From: DATKCA01 sp035544675
Lineage (GTDB): Bacteria > Acidobacteriota > Thermoanaerobaculia > Gp7-AA8
Length of the DNA stretch: 56,345 nucleotides
NCBI GenBank assembly: GCA_035544675.1
Contig: DATKCA010000258.1
Span: forward strand, 1-56,345
Reading direction: 5' to 3'
Every line of letters begins with the position of its first letter. Positions within the stretch are counted from its first letter, which is position 1. Shown here one piece after another: positions 1-7,562 of this stretch. A program made the position numbers and the translations under genes. The notes below the pieces were generated by a model that was not told the DNA's origin, did not search any database, and worked only from the letters and a program-made list of their open reading frames with translations.

Positions 1-1112
1 GTCGATTCGAAGAACGTGCCGCCGGTGATGGCTCCGCCGATGTTCAGCGACGTGGCCGATCCACCTCCGCTCGCCGCGTCCGGTCCTTCCTGCGCGATCT
101 CGAAAACGTTGGGCATTGGTACAGCCGTGACGAAACCGGTCCCGTTGAAGCTCGCGTCGCCGACTCCGGCGATCGTGACTTTCGTACCGACAGGGTTTCG
201 GTGATCGCTGTCGGTGGTCGTAAACGTCGCCACCCCGGCGCTGCGGGATGCGCCCATCGGTGCGATGGTGTTGTCCAGGCTGCTGTTGGTTCGATAGGAG
301 ATGACCGGTCTGATGAACCCCGGGGGTTGGTTGCTTTCGAAGTCGTTCCAGCCGGCGTGGTCGCCGCTGCCGACCACGAACACCTGCTCGAAGCTGGTGC
401 CCACCGTGTTGACCCAGAGGTCCTCTGTCTCCGGCCGCCAGGTGAACGTGAAGGGATTGCGAAAGCCTCGGGCCCAGATGTAGTCGTTGTTCGGGCCCGC
501 TCCGTCCACGAACGGATTGTCGGCGGGCACGTCGCCGTTCGGGCGCGCTCGGCCGATCTTCGAGGCGAGAGAGGTGAGGTCAGCGTCCACTCCGGTGAAG
601 TTCCCCAGGTCACCGATGGCCCAGTAGAGCATGCCGTCGGGACCGAAGCCGACCGCGCCGCCGTCGTGATTCTGCCCGATGGTCGGCAGACCGGGAACGA
701 TCACGGTCCTGTTCACTCCGGTGTCGCCCATCGCCGTGTAGCGGATGATCTGCTGCTCGGTGCCCGACACGGTGGCGAAAAAGTAGACATACTTGTTCGT
801 CACGAAGCCCGGGTCGAAGGCCAGCCCGATGAGACCACATTCACTGTTGGTGAAGACCGTCTCGGTGGCGAATGGCGTCGTGAGCAGAGCACCATCCTTC
901 ACGATGCGGACCTCTCCCCCCTTGCGCGTGACGAACAGCCTGTTCGATCCGTCGGGCGCCCAGGCGATCCCTGTGACCTCGCCACCGTCGACAACGGCGA
1001 ACTGCGTCTCGGTGAAGTTCGTGTCGACCGGCGTGGCTGCTGCTCGAGATGGCACCAGGAGCAGCGCGGCCGCCGTCAGCAGACCGATGGACCGCGTGGA
1101 TCGAGCGCTCAC
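1..1112 (-). CDS. PQQ-dependent sugar dehydrogenase family protein, secreted (3' end cut by window edge)
   Basis: Predicted periplasmic or secreted six-bladed propeller quinoprotein that oxidises aldose-type sugars using PQQ. The reading frame is open from a GTG at 1110-1112 to the window edge (370 residues seen). An AAGGAGG ribosome site lies just before the start. Residues 1-26 form a signal peptide (hydrophobic run LLTAAALLLV, then SRAAA). Family marks are the GQNHDGG motif with the likely catalytic His149, GFGPDGMLYWAIGD at about 154-168, and RGFRNP at 215-220. The family identification rests on these motifs. From about residue 292 the sequence leaves the usual propeller pattern and reads like a small beta module (VGTKVTIAGV, ASFNGTGFVT), which looks inserted. 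The exact substrate cannot be told from sequence. A related Asd/YliI-type or generic GSDH-domain enzyme is equally possible. Confidence 0.85.
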   Translation of the reverse strand, partial: MSARSTRSIGLLTAAALLLVPSRAAATPVDTNFTETQFAVVDGGEVTGIAWAPDGSNRLFVTRKGGEVRIVKDGALLTTPFATETVFTNSECGLIGLAFDPGFVTNKYVYFFATVSGTEQQIIRYTAMGDTGVNRTVIVPGLPTIGQNHDGGAVGFGPDGMLYWAIGDLGNFTGVDADLTSLASKIGRARPNGDVPADNPFVDGAGPNNDYIWARGFRNPFTFTWRPETEDLWVNTVGTSFEQVFVVGSGDHAGWNDFESNQPPGFIRPVISYRTNSSLDNTIAPMGASRSAGVATFTTTDSDHRNPVGTKVTIAGVGDASFNGTGFVTAVPMPNVFEIAQEGPDAASGGGSATSLNIGGAITGGTFFES

Positions 1113-1285
1113 GGAGCCTCCTTCGAAGGACTTCTCTCGACTGGCGGAAAGGCCGGTCGATTTTATCTTACGTCCCCGCATGCGGATCGCGTTCACGCCC
1201 CGCTGCTGTCCAGCGGGCTCGCCGCCGCGACCAGGCGATCAGCATGAGGGCGGAGTGCTGGGGTATCCTGCACTTCGAAGCGTTT

Positions 1286-1362
1286 GCGCCCTTAGCTCAA
1301 CTGGACAGAGCATCAGACTTCGGATCTGAGGGTTGGGGGTTCGAATCCCTCAGGGCGCACCA
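1286..1362 (+). tRNA. tRNA-Arg (anticodon TCG)
   Basis: A complete cloverleaf is visible. The acceptor stem pairs GCGCCCT (1286-1292) with AGGGCGC (1352-1358), followed by discriminator A1359 and an encoded CCA (1360-1362). The anticodon stem TCAGA/TCTGA encloses the loop CTTCGGA with anticodon TCG at 1320-1322, which reads CGA arginine codons. The T arm has the standard GGTTCGAATCC core. The encoded CCA means the nucleotidyltransferase gene at 13756-14814 would serve for repair, at least for this tRNA. Confidence 0.97.
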
Positions 1363-1470
1363 TCCTTCCCGCCCCAGGCGCCACCCCCCAACCGCAACTC
1401 GCTGAGGTGACCGGCCTCGCCTCTCGCTTCGGCCGCAGATGGCGATGAGTCTCGACGGGACGAGGCGGGG

Positions 1471-1662
1471 CTATTCCGTCTCCTGCTCGGCCTCCATAGT
1501 CCGGTCGGCGGTCAGGTTCAACTCCGCCGAAGTGAGGTCAGCCGGTCTCTTCTCGCAGTCGAGCAGATGTATCACGATCTGCGACCGGCGATACGCCCAG
1601 CCTCCGGGCGTGACGATGACGACGACTCCGCACCACGGACACTCCACAGCAGGCTTCGGCAC
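1471..1662 (-). CDS. small hypothetical protein with a CxxC...HxxxC zinc-finger-like motif
   Basis: Not a family I recognise. The frame stays open up to 1734, but the best start is the GTG at 1660-1662, which has GAGGGGGA at good spacing. This gives a 63-residue protein starting VPKPAVECPWCG. It holds one CPWC pair, a short hydrophobic VVVIVTP strand, and HLLDC about 25 residues later. Together these could make one Cys3His zinc site. The tail is acidic. It stands alone between the tRNA and the small paralogous pair, on the opposite strand to both. Coding status is supported by the motif spacing and ribosome site only. Confidence 0.5.
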   Translation of the reverse strand: MPKPAVECPWCGVVVIVTPGGWAYRRSQIVIHLLDCEKRPADLTSAELNLTADRTMEAEQETE

Positions 1663-1872
1663 ACATTCCCCCTCGACGGGGCGGAGAGAGAGTGCGCCTG
1701 TCACGTAGGAGAGGCGTCTGGAGGAGAAAACCACACCTGGGTTGGGTGGGCGGGGAGGGCGGGTGGCGCTGCCGGCCTCAGCTGCTGCGAATTGCCCGCG
1801 GCGCCTCTAAGTCCTTAAATCACGAGAGGTTCACGACCGCGGATACATGACCCTGCCGGTGCAGACCCTACG

Positions 1873-2088
1873 ATGCCACCTGTCATGCTCTCCACAGATG
1901 AGATCAGAGCCTTCGAAACGGCGTGTCGCAACCGTTACAACTACGCCGTCCAGGAGCTCTTCAACGCCCTCGGCGTCACCAACGCATCGGCCGTCCTGAT
2001 GCAGGCGGCGACAGCCCCGGGGCCCCTCTCCGCCCACATCCTCCGTCACGTACGGGAAGCCATCCATGAACAACAGCGTCCTGGTTGA
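1873..2088 (+). CDS. small hypothetical protein, first of a tandem paralogous pair
   Basis: Encodes 71 residues, or 67 if the second ATG at 1885 is used; neither start has a clear ribosome site. The family is not recognised. The protein is predicted to be mostly helical, with no signal peptide or membrane segment. The gene overlaps the next one by 23 bases in another frame, so the two are probably translationally coupled. The two proteins align without a gap over 59 residues (from EIRAF here and EIEKL there) with about 17 identities, including a shared GV-AS-V core and a shared EQ near the C-terminus. They are therefore probably an old tandem duplication, and the similarity is the main evidence that both are real genes. 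Confidence 0.6.
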   Translation: MPPVMLSTDEIRAFETACRNRYNYAVQELFNALGVTNASAVLMQAATAPGPLSAHILRHVREAIHEQQRPG

Positions 2089-2302
2089 ACTCCCGGTGCT
2101 CGAACAGACCGAGATCGAAAAGCTGATCGCAGCCTTCGACGATCGGCGGAACACGCCCGCGGCCAGTCTGCTGGCCTATGCGGGCGTGCAGACCGCCAGC
2201 GGCGTCATCGTCCGTCTAATCATTGCCGGCGACGAGGAGCAGGAGATGCTCCTCCGGCTCATCCACGCCGCACTCGCGGAACAGGAACGGCTCGAAGCGT
2301 AG
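2066..2302 (+). CDS. small hypothetical protein, second of a tandem paralogous pair
   Basis: Encodes 78 residues starting MNNSVLVELPVL, with the start codon inside the end of the preceding gene. Residues 16-74 match the upstream small protein without gaps at about 29 percent identity. The family is unknown. The sequence is amphipathic and helical, with an acidic stretch AGDEEQEMLL in the middle and an ALAEQE end. No catalytic motif, metal site or membrane segment is visible. The glycosyltransferase gene begins 15 bases downstream, so the three genes may be co-transcribed, but no shared role can be read from this. Confidence 0.6.
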   Translation: MNNSVLVELPVLEQTEIEKLIAAFDDRRNTPAASLLAYAGVQTASGVIVRLIIAGDEEQEMLLRLIHAALAEQERLEA

Positions 2303-2317
2303 TACGATCGCGGCGGC

Positions 2318-3826
2318 TTGCGCCGGTCGGAACGAAACGCGCTCTTCGCGATCGCCAGCGCGTCCGCTGTGCTGCGAGCGATCGGCTTCTTTCACTACCG
2401 CTTCGACTCCGACGAGCCCCAGCACCTGCACGTGGTGTGGGGCTGGACAGCCGGCCTCGTCCAGTACCGCGACGTCTTCGACAACCACACGCCTCTGTTT
2501 CACATCCTCAGCGCGCCCCTCCTGGCGGCTCTCGGCGAGCGCGCCGGCATCCTCCTGTACATGCGGGCGGCCATGCTGCCCCTGTTCGCGATCACGATCG
2601 CCTCGACGTTCTTCCTCGGCCGGATGTTGTACTCGGCTCGCGTGGGCGCGTGGGCGGCCACGATCCTCAGCCTCTTTCCGACGTTTTTCCTGAAGAGCCT
2701 GGAGTTCCGGAACGACAACCTCTGCGTCGCGCTGTGGAGCCTGGCCCTCGTGCTGCTCGTGCGCCGGCAGATCACGCTTCCGCGCGCCGCCCTGGCCGGC
2801 ATTCTGACCGGCGCGGCCCTGGCGGCATCGATCAAGGCGGTGCTGCTGATGTTCGCGCTCGTGGCGGCGGCGCTGGTCGTCCGGATGAGCCTGTCGCGGA
2901 TCGCCGCGCTGGTGGCCGGATTCGCCGTGGTGCCGGCGGCCACGATCGCGTTCTTCGCCTGGCACGGCGCCGTCCAGGAGCTCTTCTATTACAGCTTCAC
3001 CTACAACGCCGAGGCCGGGGACCGAGAGTGGGTGTGGTTCGGACGAGTGGTTTTCCCGTTCGCGGTCATGGTTCTGGTGTTCGCCGCGCAGCGGCGCGAG
3101 GGCGTGGACCCGCTGAAGATGTTCGCCGCGCTCATCGTGCTGTTCTTTCTCGTCGCCGTCTTCACACTGTGGCCGCTGATCTCGTCACGGGACTTTCTGC
3201 CGGTGATGCCTCTGGTTGCGATCTTCGGCGTGGCCGCGACCGATCGAGTGCGCTGGTATGCCGTGGCCGCCGCTCTGTCGATCGCCGCGGTGGTCTATTA
3301 CGCGGACGGACTCCGCAACCGCACCGACGAGCACATCACGATGATGAACCAGGTGCTGCGGCTGACCAGGCCCGGCGAACCGCTGATGGACCACAAGGGG
3401 GAGACGATCTATCGCCGCCGCCCGTACTTCTACGGCTTCGAAACGGTGACGCGCGAGCGGCTGCGCAAGGGATCGATCGCCGACACGATTCCGGAAGACG
3501 TCATCCGCGCGCGTTGCTACGCCGCGCAGGCGGACGGCGCGCCGTTCCCACCGCGCGGCCGCCGCTTCCTCCAGGAGAACTTCCTGGACCTCGGACGTCT
3601 CCGCGCGGCCGGCCAGTGGATTCGCGATGACGGCACGTTCAGCATCGCCATCCCGGGAAGGTACGTCGTGGTCAACACCGACGGCCCCGTGCAGCCCCCG
3701 CGCGAACTGACCGCTGGGACGCATCGATTCGAGCGGCAGAACCCGGGAGAGCGTGTCGCGGTGGTCTGGGCCAGCGCGATCGAGCGCGGGCTGACACCGT
3801 TCCATCTGCGGGATCGGGATTTCTAG
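2318..3826 (+). CDS. GT-C fold integral membrane glycosyltransferase (ArnT/PMT-like)
   Basis: A 502-residue polytopic inner-membrane protein, read as a polyprenyl-phosphate-sugar-dependent glycosyltransferase. The first periplasmic loop has the GT-C acidic signature FDSDEPQHLH at about residues 28-37, followed by DVFDNHTPLFH. Roughly nine to ten hydrophobic helices follow, up to about residue 335. The remainder is a soluble periplasmic tail of about 160 residues. The start used is TTG at 2318, the only candidate soon after an in-frame stop at 2300; the ribosome site is weak. It faces fabG convergently, with a CACAGAG repeat between them. Donor and acceptor are unknown, and a general dolichyl-phosphate-mannose-mannosyltransferase-like label would be equally fair. 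Confidence 0.75.
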   Translation: MRRSERNALFAIASASAVLRAIGFFHYRFDSDEPQHLHVVWGWTAGLVQYRDVFDNHTPLFHILSAPLLAALGERAGILLYMRAAMLPLFAITIASTFFLGRMLYSARVGAWAATILSLFPTFFLKSLEFRNDNLCVALWSLALVLLVRRQITLPRAALAGILTGAALAASIKAVLLMFALVAAALVVRMSLSRIAALVAGFAVVPAATIAFFAWHGAVQELFYYSFTYNAEAGDREWVWFGRVVFPFAVMVLVFAAQRREGVDPLKMFAALIVLFFLVAVFTLWPLISSRDFLPVMPLVAIFGVAATDRVRWYAVAAALSIAAVVYYADGLRNRTDEHITMMNQVLRLTRPGEPLMDHKGETIYRRRPYFYGFETVTRERLRKGSIADTIPEDVIRARCYAAQADGAPFPPRGRRFLQENFLDLGRLRAAGQWIRDDGTFSIAIPGRYVVVNTDGPVQPPRELTAGTHRFERQNPGERVAVVWASAIERGLTPFHLRDRDF

Positions 3827-3848
3827 GCTCCGGGCTCGGGGGAACGGC

Positions 3849-3905
3849 AACCACAGAGACACAGAGGGCACAGAGGATCACAGAGCCCAGAGCCCAGAGC
3901 CCTGA
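3849..3905. repeat. CACAGAG repeat (single arm) between convergent genes
   Basis: Starts with ACCACAGAGACACAGAGGG and continues with degenerate CACAGAG and CCCAGAG units up to the fabG stop codon. It is the same unit as the palindromes at 16005-16084 and 19997-20068, but only one arm is present. It lies between the convergent glycosyltransferase and fabG genes. Confidence 0.8.
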
Positions 3906-4646
3906 TTACGTGTAGAGGCCGCCGCTCACGTTGAGCACGGTGCCGGTGATGTAGCCGGCCTGTTCCGAGGCGAGGAACACGACGGTGTGGGCGACGTCGT
4001 CCGGCTTTCCGAGCCGGCGCAGCGCGATCCGCTCCTCGAGCTTTCCCTTGGCATCCCCGGTCATCGCCTCCGTCATGGCGGTCTCGATGAATCCGGGCGC
4101 CACCGCATTGACGGTCACGTTCCGCGAACCGATCTCGAGAGCGAGCGATTTCGTGAATCCGATCAGGGCCGCCTTCGAGGAGGCGTAGTTGGCCTGCCCG
4201 GCATTGCCCATCAGGCCGACGACCGAGGAGATGTTGATGATGCGTCCCCACCGCGCGCGAATCATCTTCTTTACGATCTCCTGCGTGATGTGAAAGGCGG
4301 AGTCGAGGTTCGTGCGCATCACGTTGGTCCAGGCCTCCGGTTTCATCCGGATAAAGAGGTCGTCCTCGGTGATGCCGGCGTTGTTGACCAGGATGTCGAT
4401 GGCACCCTGATCGAGGAGGGCGCGGACCCGCTCCCGCACATTCCCGGCCGCGATGTCGAGCTCCACGCCGGCGGCCTTCCCGCCGGCCGCGACGATCTCC
4501 GCGGCGATCTGTCCGACACGCTCGGTGCTGCGGGCGGCGCACAGGACATTCGCACCGGCCGCGCCGAGCTGCCGGGCGATGGCCTCGCCGATTCCGCGCG
4601 ACGCGCCCGTGACGAGAGCGGTCCTGCCCCCCAGATCGATTCTCAT
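3906..4646 (-). CDS. fabG: 3-oxoacyl-[acyl-carrier-protein] reductase FabG
   Basis: NADPH-dependent cytoplasmic short-chain dehydrogenase that reduces 3-ketoacyl-ACP in fatty-acid elongation. At 246 residues it has normal family length. TGASRGIG at residues 13-20 is the cofactor loop, NNAG the structural motif, and NISS plus YASSK supply the catalytic Ser, Tyr and Lys. The C-terminal GYITGTVLNVSGG is typical. Its ATG overlaps the fabD stop as ATGA, so the two are translationally coupled. The frame stays open far upstream, but that part only shadows fabD. It is the last gene of the DUF177-rpmF-plsX-fabD-fabG run. The usual downstream acpP and fabF genes are absent, and a CACAGAG repeat follows instead. 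Confidence 0.96.
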   Translation of the reverse strand: MRIDLGGRTALVTGASRGIGEAIARQLGAAGANVLCAARSTERVGQIAAEIVAAGGKAAGVELDIAAGNVRERVRALLDQGAIDILVNNAGITEDDLFIRMKPEAWTNVMRTNLDSAFHITQEIVKKMIRARWGRIINISSVVGLMGNAGQANYASSKAALIGFTKSLALEIGSRNVTVNAVAPGFIETAMTEAMTGDAKGKLEERIALRRLGKPDDVAHTVVFLASEQAGYITGTVLNVSGGLYT

Positions 4647-5584
4647 GCATTCACCTTTTCGAGATACGACTGCAGCGATGCGGCATCGGACACGTTGATC
4701 AGCTCCACCGATGGATCGATGCGCCGGATCAGTCCAGTGAGCACGTTTCCGGGACCGATCTCGACGAACTGCCGGACTCCCATCGCAATCATCTTCTGCA
4801 CCGACTCCACCCAGCGCACGGGCGAGGCGACCTGACGCAGCAGGGCGTTGCGGACCGCATGCTCCGTGCCGATCGGCGAGGCGTCGACGTTGGAGATGAG
4901 CGAGCAGCGGAGGTCCAGGAGCGGCGCACTCTCCAGCACGGGACGCAGCCGCTCCTCGGCCGGCTTCATCAGCTCGCAGTGAAACGGCGCCGATACCGGC
5001 AGCGGCAGCGCCCTGCGAACGCCACGCGCCTTGGCGACGGCGATGGCCCGGTCGATGGCCGCCTTCGTCCCGGCGATGACGATCTGGCCGGAGGCGTTGA
5101 TGTTCGCGACCGAGACGACCTCGCCCTGCGCCGCCTCCTCGCAGATGGCCTGCGCCTCCTCCACCGATGGACCGATCAGCGCCGCCATGCCTCCCGCGCC
5201 CACCGGCACCGCCTCCTGCATGAACTTCCCGCGGGCCCGGACGATCTTCGCCGCCTGGGGTGGAGTCAGGCCGCCGGCGCTGACGATGGCGCTGTACTCG
5301 CCGAGCGAGTGACCGGCCACGAGATCGCGGCCCACGGCGCCGCGCTGTTCCAGCACGGCGTGAATCGCGGATGACACGGTCAGGATGGCCGGCTGCGTGT
5401 TCTCGGTGAGCATCAGCTCCTCGTCGGGTCCTTCGAAGCAGAGCCGGGAGATGGAGAAGCCGAGGGCCTCGTCGACGTCGTCGAAAACCTTGCGCGCGGC
5501 GGGAAAACGCTCGGCGACGTCGCGGCCCATCCCCGCGAACTGGCTGCCCTGACCGGGGAACACGAATGCAGTGTGATGTTCCAT
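4643..5584 (-). CDS. fabD: malonyl-CoA:ACP transacylase FabD
   Basis: Transfers malonyl from CoA to acyl carrier protein to feed fatty-acid elongation. The 313-residue protein has the N-terminal FVFPGQGSQ oxyanion motif and the nucleophile elbow GHSLGEYSA with the active serine at about residue 93. The APFHC histidine lies near residue 200, and the conserved EIGPGNVLTGL is near the C-terminus. It begins 48 bases after plsX and overlaps fabG by four bases. fabH normally sits between plsX and fabD in this operon type and is missing here, so the condensing enzyme must be encoded elsewhere. Confidence 0.96.
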   Translation of the reverse strand: MEHHTAFVFPGQGSQFAGMGRDVAERFPAARKVFDDVDEALGFSISRLCFEGPDEELMLTENTQPAILTVSSAIHAVLEQRGAVGRDLVAGHSLGEYSAIVSAGGLTPPQAAKIVRARGKFMQEAVPVGAGGMAALIGPSVEEAQAICEEAAQGEVVSVANINASGQIVIAGTKAAIDRAIAVAKARGVRRALPLPVSAPFHCELMKPAEERLRPVLESAPLLDLRCSLISNVDASPIGTEHAVRNALLRQVASPVRWVESVQKMIAMGVRQFVEIGPGNVLTGLIRRIDPSVELINVSDAASLQSYLEKVNA

Positions 5585-5632
5585 GGGGGGCGCAGTTTAA
5601 CGCTGGTGGGAGCGGGATGCCGCCATTCCGGC

Positions 5633-6697
5633 CTACGTCGCCGCTTCGGCAATGAGAGCGCTGTCGTGCTCGCGTTTGTGCAGGTCGCCGATCTTGGAGC
5701 GGATCTTCGTGTCGATCCGGTTCAGGGCGAAGTCGCGCGCCACACGGATCGCGTTCTTGATGGCCTTGGGGCTCGAGCGGCCGTGGCAGACGATGCATCC
5801 GCCGTTGACGCCCAGGAGCGGAGCGCCGCCGTATTCGGAGTAGTCCATGCGCTTCTTCAGGTCATCGAAGGCGCTCTTCAGAAGGAGCGCGCCGACCTTC
5901 CGCATCGGGCCGCGCGTCACCTCTTCGCGAAGCGTCCGGCTGACGAACTCCCCCAGCGACTCGGATGCCTTCAGCACGACGTTGCCGATGAACCCGTCGC
6001 ACACCACCACGTCGGCGTTGCCGTTGAACACGTCCCGCCCCTCGACGTTGCCGATGAAGTTGAGTCCGGTCTCCTTCATCACGCGGAACGTCTCCTTGGT
6101 CAGCTCGTTGCCCTTGCCCTCTTCCTCCCCGATGGAAAGGAGTCCGACGCGAGGGTGGGCGATCCCGAAGATCATCTGCGCGTAGAAGTGACCCATCACG
6201 GAGAACTCGCGCAGGTGGGCGGGCTTGGAGTCGACGTTCGCACCGACGTCGAGAAGGACGGTGTGGCCCGTCGCGCTCGGCAGGATGGCGGCCAGAGCGG
6301 GCCGGCTCACCCCTTCGATGACGCCCAGGACTTTATAGGCCGAGGTCATGGTCGCGCCGGTGTGACCGGCCGAGACCATCGCGTCAGCCTTCCCCTCCTG
6401 CACGAGATTGGCGCAGACGCGAATGGAAGAGTTGCGCTTCTTGCGAAGGGGGGCCAGGGCGTTGTCGTCCATCTCCACGACTTCGCGCGCGTCGACCACG
6501 TCGATGCCGGCGGGAACGGTGGAGCTCAGCGCCTGCAGGCGCTCGCGAAGGACTTCTTCCCTCCCCACCAGCGTGATCAGGACCGGGAGCTCGGCCAGAG
6601 CGAGGAGTGCACCTTTGATGATCTCGTCGGGCGCATGATCGCCTCCCATCGCATCGAGGGCGATCCGCGAGCCCGGCGTACTGCCTTCAACGGTCAT
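5633..6697 (-). CDS. plsX: phosphate acyltransferase PlsX
   Basis: Converts acyl-ACP to acyl-phosphate, the first step of phospholipid synthesis in bacteria that use PlsY. The 354-residue protein carries the diagnostic IALDAMGGDHAP at residues 12-23, SAGHTGA at about 109, and GAPLLGVNG and CHGRS near the C-terminus. All are typical of the family. It starts 10 bases after the rpmF stop and lies within the DUF177-rpmF-plsX-fab operon, where cotranscription links ribosome and membrane-lipid supply. No unusual feature is seen. Confidence 0.96.
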   Translation of the reverse strand: MTVEGSTPGSRIALDAMGGDHAPDEIIKGALLALAELPVLITLVGREEVLRERLQALSSTVPAGIDVVDAREVVEMDDNALAPLRKKRNSSIRVCANLVQEGKADAMVSAGHTGATMTSAYKVLGVIEGVSRPALAAILPSATGHTVLLDVGANVDSKPAHLREFSVMGHFYAQMIFGIAHPRVGLLSIGEEEGKGNELTKETFRVMKETGLNFIGNVEGRDVFNGNADVVVCDGFIGNVVLKASESLGEFVSRTLREEVTRGPMRKVGALLLKSAFDDLKKRMDYSEYGGAPLLGVNGGCIVCHGRSSPKAIKNAIRVARDFALNRIDTKIRSKIGDLHKREHDSALIAEAAT

Positions 6698-6707
6698 TGC
6701 CGCTGGA

Positions 6708-6893
6708 TCAGAGGACGTCCTTCACGGCGATGACTTCGCGGCCTTTGTAATATCCGCACTTGGGGCAGACGCGGTGAGGCAGCTTGGCCTCGTGGCACTG
6801 CGGGCACGTGGAGAGCGACTTCGGCTTGAGGAAGTCGTGGGCGCGACGCGTGCGCGTGCGGGCCTTGGAATGGCGTCTTTTTGGATTTGGCAT
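6708..6893 (-). CDS. rpmF: 50S ribosomal protein L32
   Basis: A 61-residue basic protein of the large ribosomal subunit. It begins MPNPKRRHSKARTRTRRAHD and contains CPQC (about 30-33) and CPKC (about 44-47), the four-cysteine zinc ribbon of the C+ form of L32. Cysteine-free paralogues replace this form in some bacteria under zinc limitation. It sits 31 bases after the DUF177 gene, the normal partner order. The C-terminal GYYKGREVI is standard. Confidence 0.97.
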   Translation of the reverse strand: MPNPKRRHSKARTRTRRAHDFLKPKSLSTCPQCHEAKLPHRVCPKCGYYKGREVIAVKDVL

Positions 6894-6924
6894 CGTGAGT
6901 CTCCTTAACCATGCAGCGCGCGCG

Positions 6925-7485
6925 CTACACGTTCTTCTTCTTGTTCAATTCTTCCCGGATCCCTTTGAGCGCGCCCCACCGGTCATCGACCATCGAGGCT
7001 TCGCATTCACAGCTTTCGCGCGTCCGGTTCGCTCCGCATACCGGACAGAGCCCCAGACAGCTCTCGTCACACAGCGGCTTCATCGGAATCGACAACTGAA
7101 TCTGTTCGAGAGCCAGGTCCCTGAGGGGCACCGTCCGCTCCGAGTAGAACTCCACATCGAGCTCCTCCTGGGCGGAGATCTCGATCTCTTCGTTTTCCTC
7201 GATGCCCTCTGGACGGGGCCGGAATCTTACGTGAAAGCTCGAAACGTTCGCAAACGGGTAAGGCTCCACGCACCGCGAGCACGTCAGATCGGCGGTGAAA
7301 CGCGAGGAGCCATCGACGATGTACTCCCCCGGAAGCGAGCCTTTGTCGGCGCGCACGTCGATCGTGACGCTGCCCAGTCCGGCAACCTCGTGGCGAAGCA
7401 CTTCCGCGGCCGGAATCTCGAACGTCCCGCTGAGGTTCCGCGGCCCGTGCTGATCGATGTCGTCGAAGACGATGGCGTCCTTCAT
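6925..7485 (-). CDS. DUF177/YceD family protein (large-subunit rRNA accumulation family)
   Basis: A 186-residue protein starting at ATG 7483-7485 (MKDAIVFDDID). The frame remains open further upstream, but only as a shadow of the next gene. It carries the family CSRC motif in the middle, which precedes the EPYPF strand, and a C-terminal cysteine cluster (CDESCLGLCPVCG and ESCEC) that could bind zinc. Family members in Enterobacteria and plants affect 23S rRNA accumulation, and the gene is typically fixed directly before rpmF, as here. It is the first gene of the operon. No convincing promoter was seen in the 77 bases before it. Confidence 0.9.
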   Translation of the reverse strand: MKDAIVFDDIDQHGPRNLSGTFEIPAAEVLRHEVAGLGSVTIDVRADKGSLPGEYIVDGSSRFTADLTCSRCVEPYPFANVSSFHVRFRPRPEGIEENEEIEISAQEELDVEFYSERTVPLRDLALEQIQLSIPMKPLCDESCLGLCPVCGANRTRESCECEASMVDDRWGALKGIREELNKKKNV

Positions 7486-7562
7486 GGCGGTGGGGAAAGC
7501 ACACTGCGGGCCGTGCCCGGCAGAACGCTGAACTGCCACCCTAACCTCTTGAGCCGCCGAAA

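Noticed and set aside
201..1247. Plus-strand open frame of 348 codons
   Set aside because: It is the antisense of the PQQ dehydrogenase, whose motifs, signal peptide and ribosome site are on the minus strand.
3906..5798. A single 630-codon frame suggesting a FabD-FabG fusion
   Set aside because: Only the FabG part is real in this frame; FabD is encoded in another frame and the two overlap by four bases.
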